A stretch of 7,907 bases of DNA, taken from assembly GCA_023380995.1 (NCBI GenBank), contig JAMCTD010000090.1, forward strand, positions 1-7,907, read 5' to 3'. Position 1 is the first letter of the stretch; each line of letters begins with the position of its first letter. The position numbers and the translations under genes were made by a program. The notes beneath the pieces are model-generated. The model was given only the letters and a program-made list of their open reading frames with translations. It had not been told where the DNA came from and did not search any database. Source of the DNA: Patescibacteria group bacterium (GTDB lineage: Bacteria > Patescibacteria > Microgenomatia > Daviesbacterales > UBA10151). Shown here in pieces: positions 1 through 4,516 of this stretch.

Positions 1-539
1 TGTTCATAAGAAGGATGCATACCAACTAATTTATCTGTGGGACTTACTGCCAAAGGACCTATTGTTATAGACTGTCCTGCTATCACAGAATTTGCCCATG
101 ACTGCCAACCATTAGTTGAAGGAAGGTACTTTCCTGTACCTTTATTAAAGATGAAGTCTAATGATGCTTGATTTTCTTGAGGATTTGCTTCTAAGCTTAC
201 TTCTACAACCTGTCCAATTTGCTGGCCTTCTTTTGAAAAAACAGGTTTCAAGTTAGGCTTAATCTCTGCTGATTTGGCATCGATATTTGCTTTGCGGAAG
301 ACAAACCAATTTCCAAAAACACTCAAGCTTTCATTTGATACGACTTGCTCTTCATTATTTGCTTTAGAAGCTTGATCTTTTTTAGGTTGTCCTAATCTTT
401 CTGCAGCCATAAAAACTCCAGCTCCAACCGCTGCAACTCCCAATCCTGCAGCTACTGCTCTTTTGCAAAAAGATCTTCTTGAAATCCTGGCAGGTCCCTG
501 AGAAGATCCTTGTTCAACTTCTCCACTGCGTTCGGTCAT
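1..539 (-). CDS. Twin-arginine-signal secreted protein, 5' part only
   Basis: This open frame starts at ATG 539 and runs off the left edge after 179 codons with no stop. Residues 20-26 read SRRSFCK, a good match to the Tat consensus (S/T)RRxFLK. An Ala/Gly/Val-rich hydrophobic stretch follows (about 27-45), then AAERLG, so Sec-independent export as a folded protein is predicted. The mature part begins with a polar linker (about 50-70) and continues with a beta-rich-looking segment (SVFGNWFVFRK, later TIGPLAVSPTDKL) that I do not recognise. No lipobox cysteine follows the hydrophobic stretch; the only early Cys is C25, inside the Tat motif. It lies 22 bp downstream of the hydrolase gene on the same strand, but has its own TATAAT seven bases before the ATG. 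The function is unknown; a cell-surface role is inferred from the signal alone. Confidence 0.8.
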   Translation of the reverse strand, partial: MTERSGEVEQGSSQGPARISRRSFCKRAVAAGLGVAAVGAGVFMAAERLGQPKKDQASKANNEEQVVSNESLSVFGNWFVFRKANIDAKSAEIKPNLKPVFSKEGQQIGQVVEVSLEANPQENQASLDFIFNKGTGKYLPSTNGWQSWANSVIAGQSITIGPLAVSPTDKLVGMHPSYE

Positions 540-546
540 ATCCTAT

Positions 547-552
547 ATTATA
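547..552 (-). promoter_or_regulatory. -10 box (TATAAT) of the Tat-signal gene, leaderless arrangement
   Basis: A perfect TATAAT on the minus strand sits seven bases before the ATG at 539, so transcription should begin at or one base before the start codon. There is no TGN extension and no convincing -35 hexamer about 17 bp upstream. A GGAG at 553-556 is an alternative Shine-Dalgarno, but its 13-base spacing is long. Confidence 0.55.
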
Positions 553-561
553 CTCCAAAGG

Positions 562-1551
562 TTACCTAAACAGTGTTTTGGCGTAGTTTAAATACTCTGG
601 ATACCCATGCTCTGCCATTAAATACCACCACTCTGCTCCCCAAAGATACACCTCATCAAAACCAGTTTTTTTAGCATAATTTACATAAGACTCCATTTTA
701 CTAAGGGGAAACAGTTTTACCTGTCCGGAAACATCCTGAAAAGCCTGTCCCTTAGCAAACCAAGGCTCTGCTTGTAACTCGATAATGACAGTTTTTTCGT
801 TTCTGGGAGCAAAGATATTCTTTATTATTTGTGAGTGCAGATAATAGAAATATGGCAGTACAGGATAGGAGAAATAACCCATAACTGGATTGTAAACATC
901 CCGGTAAAGAGTAGTTCCAAAAACATCTGAAAGTTGCATTGGTACAACCCAAGCACCTAACTCTCCTGAATCTGAAACGATAATTTTTCTATTGCTTAAC
1001 GATTTGACTAAATCTACTTCTGATTTTAGAAAACCTGCATCAGCCACTTTACAATTTTCCCCAAAAAACGGCAAAAATGGCTCATTTTCAACCTGGAAAG
1101 CCCAAATTGCCGGATGCTCCTTGTATCTGTCCACAACCCTTCGAACAAATTGCAAAATCTTTTGTCTGCGCATCTCTTCAGATAAATTTTTTGCCCAGCC
1201 AGGAACAAAACATTCTGGCCAACGTGGTTGCCTCATACCTACCACTAAAACCACTTTAGCTTGTCTTTTGGCTGCCTCATCCAACATAAAATCTGTCTGG
1301 GAAAAATCAAACTGATTTTGTTTTGCCTCCAATACATCCCAATAACTGGGAACCCTCAAATTCCTAACTTTTAAATCATCCAGCATCTGAATATAAATCT
1401 TCTGCCAATCTAATTTTAAAAAACTGGCATATCCAGGAGAAAAGGTAACACCATAGTTAATTTTAGGATATGGATAAATTCTTTCAAAAACTATGCTGCC
1501 TAAGATTACCACAACAATAAACGCCAAAATACCCAATAGGAATTTAGCCAT
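562..1551 (-). CDS. Membrane-anchored clan GH-A-like glycoside hydrolase
   Basis: The 329-residue protein has an N-terminal transmembrane anchor (residues 4-22, FLLGILAFIVVVILGSIVF) with the rest predicted outside the membrane. The body looks like a TIM-barrel retaining hydrolase of clan A (GH5/GH39/GH42-like). WAFQVENEP at 150-158 gives the Asn-Glu pair with E157 as candidate acid/base. VIIELQAEPW at 255-264 supplies the candidate nucleophile, E258 or E262, and the Trp-rich LWGAEWWY at 303-310 resembles the end of the barrel near strand 8. The substrate cannot be named. I chose ATG 1551 over an upstream ATG at 1590: the 13 extra residues (including SHRRYIDS) precede the natural membrane anchor, and a TATATT lies six bases before 1551. 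The gene diverges from a GT4 glycosyltransferase and is followed by a Tat-signal protein, suggesting surface glycan work. Confidence 0.75.
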   Translation of the reverse strand: MAKFLLGILAFIVVVILGSIVFERIYPYPKINYGVTFSPGYASFLKLDWQKIYIQMLDDLKVRNLRVPSYWDVLEAKQNQFDFSQTDFMLDEAAKRQAKVVLVVGMRQPRWPECFVPGWAKNLSEEMRRQKILQFVRRVVDRYKEHPAIWAFQVENEPFLPFFGENCKVADAGFLKSEVDLVKSLSNRKIIVSDSGELGAWVVPMQLSDVFGTTLYRDVYNPVMGYFSYPVLPYFYYLHSQIIKNIFAPRNEKTVIIELQAEPWFAKGQAFQDVSGQVKLFPLSKMESYVNYAKKTGFDEVYLWGAEWWYLMAEHGYPEYLNYAKTLFR

Positions 1552-1557
1552 ACTATC

Positions 1558-1563
1558 AATATA
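1558..1563 (-). promoter_or_regulatory. -10 box (TATATT) of the glycoside hydrolase gene
   Basis: TATATT on the minus strand ends exactly six bases before ATG 1551, which would put the A of the start codon at +1. No TGN extension and no clear -35. An AGAAGG lies further upstream, with 12 bases between it and the ATG, too far for a standard ribosome binding site. The promoter supports the shorter protein start. Confidence 0.5.
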
Positions 1564-1593
1564 CCTTCTATGGGAACAAATTAAAACCATTCC

Positions 1594-1602
1594 TGATATA
1601 AT
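1594..1602 (+). promoter_or_regulatory. Extended -10 promoter (TGATATAAT) of the glycosyltransferase gene
   Basis: A perfect extended -10 (TGN plus TATAAT) ends seven bases before ATG 1610, predicting a leaderless transcript or a one-base leader. There is no good -35, as expected when TGN is present. It is also the core of the inverted repeat CTGAT-ATA-ATCAG (1593-1605). It lies within 58 bp shared with the divergent hydrolase promoter. Confidence 0.65.
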
Positions 1603-1609
1603 CAGCTGT

Positions 1610-2785
1610 ATGAGAATTGCATACTTTACAGATACTTTCTTGCCTCAAATAAACGGAGTAGCAACAGCTTTGGCAAACCAGGCTACTGCCTTAGGCAAAA
1701 AGGGGCACAATGTTTTAATTTTTACTCCCAAATTAGATAACATTAAAAGAGAAAAATTTAAAGCTGAAAATGTCCAAGTGGTCCACTTGCCTACCATTCC
1801 GGCCCTGCTTTATCCGGAATTTAAACTTGGCGTATTTGGACTGCCCCGGGTTATCAAATATCTAATAAAGTTTAAACCTGACATTATTCACCTGCACTCC
1901 CCTTTAACAGTTGGCATGGATGCAATCATGGCAGCAAAATTATTAAATAAACCCTTGGTGGGCACTGTCCATGTCTATCTTCCTGATTCAGCATATCTGC
2001 GTTGGTTAAAATACGAGCTGGCAGTAAAAATTGTTGATAACGTAGTGGAACACTATTTAAATTTTATGTTTGCCCAGTGTGATTTGATTCTGGCTCCTTC
2101 AAAAATGTTAGTTGAGGAATTGAGAAAAAGAGGCTTTAAAAAACCAATTATGTATCTTCCTAACGGTGTTACCTCAAAACAACCTGAATTGTTATCTGAA
2201 AAAACCAAAAACAGTCTCAAAAGGAAGTATGGCTTAAAAGAAAAAGTGATATTACACTTTGGCAGATTATCCTATGAAAAAAATGTTGATCTGCTGATTA
2301 AGGCTTTCCATCTTTTAACGAAAACTCGCTCCAATATCAGCCTGTTTATAATTGGTGATGGCCCGGCTAAAAAGGAATTGGTCAAATTAACCAAAAAAAT
2401 TGGGATTGAAAAACAGACTATATTCACAGGATTTATGGACCATCAAACTCTGATTTCTTCCGGTCTTTTATATTTAGGTGATGTTTTTGCAACAGCCAGC
2501 ACCATGGAAAACAATCCAATGGCAGTACTGGAAGCACAAATGCACGGACTACCTATTATAGGAGTAAAACAAGCAGGATTAATAGAATTAATTTCGTCAA
2601 ACGGGTTTTTAGTCAAACCCGGAGATACCAAAGAATTGGCAGAAAAGATTGAGAAGATTTTGTTTGATGAAAAATTGGCAAATCAGATGAGGAAAAAATC
2701 ACTGGAACTCATAAAGCCGTATTCTGTTGATAAGGTCGCAGATGATCTTTTAAATTATTACCACAAAACAATCAAAAAAGATTAA
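1610..2785 (+). CDS. GT4-family glycosyltransferase (GT-B fold)
   Basis: The 391-residue protein is a complete retaining glycosyltransferase of family GT4, which transfers a sugar from a nucleotide-sugar donor at the cytoplasmic membrane face. The acceptor domain opens with RIAYFTDTFLPQINGV (2-17), typical of the PimB/diacylglycerol-glucosyltransferase-like branch, followed by IIHLHSPLTVG (92-102) and GTVHVYLPD (118-126). The donor domain shows FGRLSYEKN (217-225), GDGP (249-252) and the E-x7-E nucleotide-sugar motif E300 to E308 (ENNPMAVLE). There is no signal or transmembrane segment. An upstream ATG at 1493 would add 39 residues, but homology begins at residue 1 of the shorter form and a perfect extended -10 lies just before 1610. 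A glycolipid or surface-glycan product is plausible from the N-terminal signature and the divergent hydrolase; the exact sugar and acceptor cannot be read. Confidence 0.9.
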   Translation: MRIAYFTDTFLPQINGVATALANQATALGKKGHNVLIFTPKLDNIKREKFKAENVQVVHLPTIPALLYPEFKLGVFGLPRVIKYLIKFKPDIIHLHSPLTVGMDAIMAAKLLNKPLVGTVHVYLPDSAYLRWLKYELAVKIVDNVVEHYLNFMFAQCDLILAPSKMLVEELRKRGFKKPIMYLPNGVTSKQPELLSEKTKNSLKRKYGLKEKVILHFGRLSYEKNVDLLIKAFHLLTKTRSNISLFIIGDGPAKKELVKLTKKIGIEKQTIFTGFMDHQTLISSGLLYLGDVFATASTMENNPMAVLEAQMHGLPIIGVKQAGLIELISSNGFLVKPGDTKELAEKIEKILFDEKLANQMRKKSLELIKPYSVDKVADDLLNYYHKTIKKD

Positions 2786-2793
2786 CTTTTAAT
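2781..2793. repeat. Small inverted repeat spanning two convergent stop codons
   Basis: ATTAA-CTT-TTAAT is a 5-bp-arm inverted repeat. One arm holds the TAA of the glycosyltransferase and the other the TAA of the opposing gene, leaving 3 bp between them. Adjacent A and T runs (2775-2779, 2787-2790) could give weak bidirectional termination, but the stem has no G-C pairs, so it is not called a terminator. Confidence 0.35.
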
Positions 2794-3499
2794 TTCCCCA
2801 ACACGCCTTTGACCTATTAATAAGCACAAATTTTTCAACTTGATTTAAGGCTGAAGATGAGGCTTCTTTTGATAAAAAGCTGCATCCGGATAGCTTTGAA
2901 GCAGTAATTCTTTGAGCAAGATCATAGTTTTTAAGCAAGCTAAGCCTTTGACTGAGATTAAGATCCCATTCAGATAATCTATAAACTGTAGTTCTAATGG
3001 AACGTATAGCTGAAGGGTCTGAAACTTGGCTATAAACTGCCTGCAGGATATCCATCTGCATAATTGCTGCTTGAGTAACCTTAGCTGCTATACTTTCATC
3101 TTTTAAATTAGCCCTTCCTATTAACTGCCCTAGACTTGACCAATAATGTTCAAGGGTAGGCTGGATTAAATCCTGGCGGGAAGACAAAGCTAAACTTTTA
3201 ACCTCAGCTATCCTGTTTGTGGCAAATTTCAACTCATAATCAGCTTTAACATCATTAGTTTTGGCAAATTTCAACTCCAAAAGCTCACGGACTGATTTTA
3301 GAAAATATAAAGGAGAAGCAGGGTCAATTTGAGCCGGTCTCAAACTACTTTCTTGGGCATAAACAGGAATAATGAATAATGAATAATGAATAATGAATAA
3401 TGGAAAGATTAAAGCTGCCTTCCAGCTTTGAACTTTGAACGCCGACTTTATCGAGCGTCCTCGACTTTGTCGGGACTTTGAACTTTGAATTATTCTCAC
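2789..3499 (-). CDS. Secreted DUF5667-like alpha-helical protein
   Basis: The 236-residue product has a signal peptide: a basic region rich in R and K (2-27), a hydrophobic core (28-45, including FPLFIIHYSLFIIP) and a likely cleavage site after VYA (46-48). Mature residues 59-104 (DPASPLYFLKSVRELLELKFAKT..., then KFATNRIAEVKSL) match the pattern I associate with DUF5667 (SPLYxLK followed by an ERRLAE-like helix). The rest is predicted helical, with two cysteines, C206 and C233, that could form a disulfide outside the cell. The start is GTG 3499: no ATG lies before residue 148, and TTGCCC-N17-TAGAAT precedes it. The whole signal peptide is encoded by repeats (3367-3489), so it may have been rebuilt recently. 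The role is unknown. Confidence 0.7.
   Translation of the reverse strand: MRIIQSSKSRQSRGRSIKSAFKVQSWKAALIFPLFIIHYSLFIIPVYAQESSLRPAQIDPASPLYFLKSVRELLELKFAKTNDVKADYELKFATNRIAEVKSLALSSRQDLIQPTLEHYWSSLGQLIGRANLKDESIAAKVTQAAIMQMDILQAVYSQVSDPSAIRSIRTTVYRLSEWDLNLSQRLSLLKNYDLAQRITASKLSGCSFLSKEASSSALNQVEKFVLINRSKACWGN
3367..3401. repeat. GAATAAT minisatellite, five perfect copies
   Basis: Five uninterrupted copies of the 7-mer GAATAAT run through 3367-3401. On the minus strand they are read as the hydrophobic core of the signal peptide of the DUF5667-like gene. A 7-bp unit gives a 7-residue protein period every 21 bases (FIIHYSL). Gain or loss of a copy would shift the frame unless it came in threes. 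Confidence 0.9.
3426..3489. repeat. Palindromic element between 14-bp direct repeats
   Basis: CTTTGAACTTTGAA occurs at 3426-3439 and again at 3476-3489, each made of two CTTTGAA units. Between them is a two-stem palindrome: CCGAC (3442-3446) pairs with GTCGG (3469-3473), and TCGAG (3451-3455) pairs with CTCGA (3460-3464) around a CGTC loop. The segment encodes residues 4-25 of the DUF5667-like precursor. It resembles a small non-autonomous palindromic repeat, but its mobility is inferred only from the structure. Confidence 0.7.
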
Positions 3500-3505
3500 T
3501 TCCCT

Positions 3506-3534
3506 ATTCTATCCTTTTAACCTGCTTTGGGCAA
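3506..3534 (-). promoter_or_regulatory. Promoter of the DUF5667-like gene (TTGCCC-N17-TAGAAT)
   Basis: TAGAAT (3506-3511) ends six bases before GTG 3499, and TTGCCC (3529-3534) lies at the ideal 17-bp distance, matching four of six -35 positions. This is the only promoter in the window with a recognisable -35. The GGGAA immediately before GTG is too close to be a standard Shine-Dalgarno. Confidence 0.55.
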
Positions 3535-3543
3535 CTTTTACTA

Positions 3544-3561
3544 TGCTAAGATTAATCTTAG
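3544..3561 (+). promoter_or_regulatory. Extended -10 (TGCTAAGAT) with a 16-bp palindromic operator candidate
   Basis: TGC plus TAAGAT (3544-3552) forms an extended -10 eight bases before GTG 3561. A perfect 16-bp palindrome, CTAAGATTAATCTTAG (3546-3561), covers the -10 hexamer, the predicted transcription start and the first base of the start codon. A dimeric repressor bound here would block both polymerase and start-codon access. Autoregulation by a product of the two-gene module is an attractive inference. Confidence 0.6.
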
Positions 3562-3851
3562 TGAAAATTGTTTTGCAACCTCATTTAAAAATCCGTCTTG
3601 AACAAAGAGAAATCCCCCAAAATTATCCTAGTAAAATATTAATTAAACCTGATACTAAATATTTTGATAATTTAACAGGTCATTTTATTGCAGTCAGAAA
3701 ACTTCTGTATAATAAAAAGTTAAGACTGATGGCCGTCGCCTATGATATAATTAGTGATGAAATTCAAATAATTACAATTCATCCTATTAGCAGACAAGAG
3801 ATTATAAATAAACTGTTCAATTGGTGGTGGACAGAAAATGAAGAAGATTAA
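3561..3851 (+). CDS. DUF4258-like small protein, putative toxin of a toxin-antitoxin pair
   Basis: This 96-residue protein resembles DUF4258-type proteins. It has an opening strand with a basic helix (KIVLQPHLKIRLEQREI, 2-18; H8, R12, R16), a central GHFIAVRKLL (40-49) and a final strand pair LMAVAYD...IQIITIHPIS (56-77). The layout recalls small RelE-like folds, so an RNase-type toxin is possible but unproven. The tail has three consecutive Trp (88-90) and is acidic. An ATG at 3543 would add MLRLIL, but that ATG is part of the extended -10 and the family similarity begins with KIV, so GTG 3561 is preferred. The last 14 bases overlap the DUF2283 gene, implying translational coupling. Confidence 0.65.
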   Translation: MKIVLQPHLKIRLEQREIPQNYPSKILIKPDTKYFDNLTGHFIAVRKLLYNKKLRLMAVAYDIISDEIQIITIHPISRQEIINKLFNWWWTENEED

Positions 3852-4080
3852 CCAGAAAATCTATTACGATAAAAAAACCGATGTTTTGTGGCTAAACATC
3901 AAAAACGGCCCTGAAGAAGAATATAAAGAAGTAGCTCCAGGAATTGGCGTGGAATTGAATAAAAAAGGAGAACTTTTAGGTATCGAAATCCTTAATGCTT
4001 CTAAAGTTTTAGGATCAAAGCTGGGCTTTAAAACCAGTAAGTCAAGTTACAGCACTGCTATCCCCCACAAAATCCGCTAA
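3838..4080 (+). CDS. DUF2283 family protein, putative antitoxin partner
   Basis: The 80-residue protein matches the DUF2283 pattern well: KIYYDKKTDVLWLNI (7-21) corresponds to the YDxxaDvLyI start, EEYKEVAPGIGVELNKKGELLGIEILNASKVL (27-58) to the ExxpGixvdxdxxGxivGIEIldAS core, and a short basic tail follows. DUF2283 genes are commonly found beside small DUF4258-like or toxin-like genes, as here. The ATG lies inside the preceding gene in another frame, 14 bp before its end, so the pair is almost certainly co-expressed. No separate promoter is visible. Antitoxin function is inferred from gene context; I see no classical DNA-binding motif, so which product binds the palindrome upstream is open. 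Confidence 0.8.
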   Translation: MKKINQKIYYDKKTDVLWLNIKNGPEEEYKEVAPGIGVELNKKGELLGIEILNASKVLGSKLGFKTSKSSYSTAIPHKIR

Positions 4081-4094
4081 ATGTCATTCCTGCG

Positions 4095-4508
4095 CTAGTT
4101 CCTCATTGGACCTTCTGGAGCCAGCGGTGGCAATACTTTTAATCTAGCTATCAATTCACTTACTTCTTGAGCATGTCTCTGAAGTAATTGAACGTACTCG
4201 GAACTATCTAATATCGATTTAGCAATATCAGGCTCCATCTCTACAAGATCTAACCAAGGGCTTTTTCCTAAAAAACCTTGCCTGGCTGCCTTCATCATAT
4301 CCTCGAGTTCTTCTGCTGGAGGACTTGGAATCGCCCCTACCAATTGAACTGTTTCTCCATTTGTTAATCCATCAAATACTTGATCTTTATGTCCTTGATC
4401 CATTGTTCCCCATAATTTACTAATTAGTGACCTGCAATCCCGCACCTCTTCTAGAGTTAACTTATCTGGTTCTGAATTTCCTGGTGGTTCAAAATCTGGT
4501 CTTCCCAT
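4095..4508 (-). CDS. Unrecognised 137-residue soluble protein downstream of ftsH
   Basis: I do not recognise this family. The protein is soluble, with no signal or membrane segment. It opens with a Pro/Glu-rich disordered stretch (GRPDFEPPGNSEPDKLT, 2-18), then predicted helices: EEVRDCRSLISKLWGTM (20-36), AEELEDMMKAARQGFLG (65-81), and a long final helix covering about 94-124 (PDIAKSILDSSEYVQLLQRHAQEVSELIARLKV). It ends in PPLAPEGPMRN. The start codon lies eight bases after the ftsH stop, with no Shine-Dalgarno and no -10 at the usual place, so it should be translated from the ftsH message. Tight linkage suggests a link to FtsH, such as adaptor or substrate, but nothing in the sequence proves it. 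It converges on the DUF2283 gene with a 14-bp gap. Confidence 0.7.
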   Translation of the reverse strand: MGRPDFEPPGNSEPDKLTLEEVRDCRSLISKLWGTMDQGHKDQVFDGLTNGETVQLVGAIPSPPAEELEDMMKAARQGFLGKSPWLDLVEMEPDIAKSILDSSEYVQLLQRHAQEVSELIARLKVLPPLAPEGPMRN

Positions 4509-4516
4509 TTTACTGG

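Noticed and set aside
992..1315. Plus- and minus-strand short frames inside the hydrolase gene (also 1077-1259, 752-952, 1026-1208)
   Set aside because: All overlap the motif-bearing hydrolase frame and show no family signature.
3367..3489. CRISPR-like array
   Set aside because: Units are 7 bp tandem copies without spacers of regular size and no cas gene is nearby.
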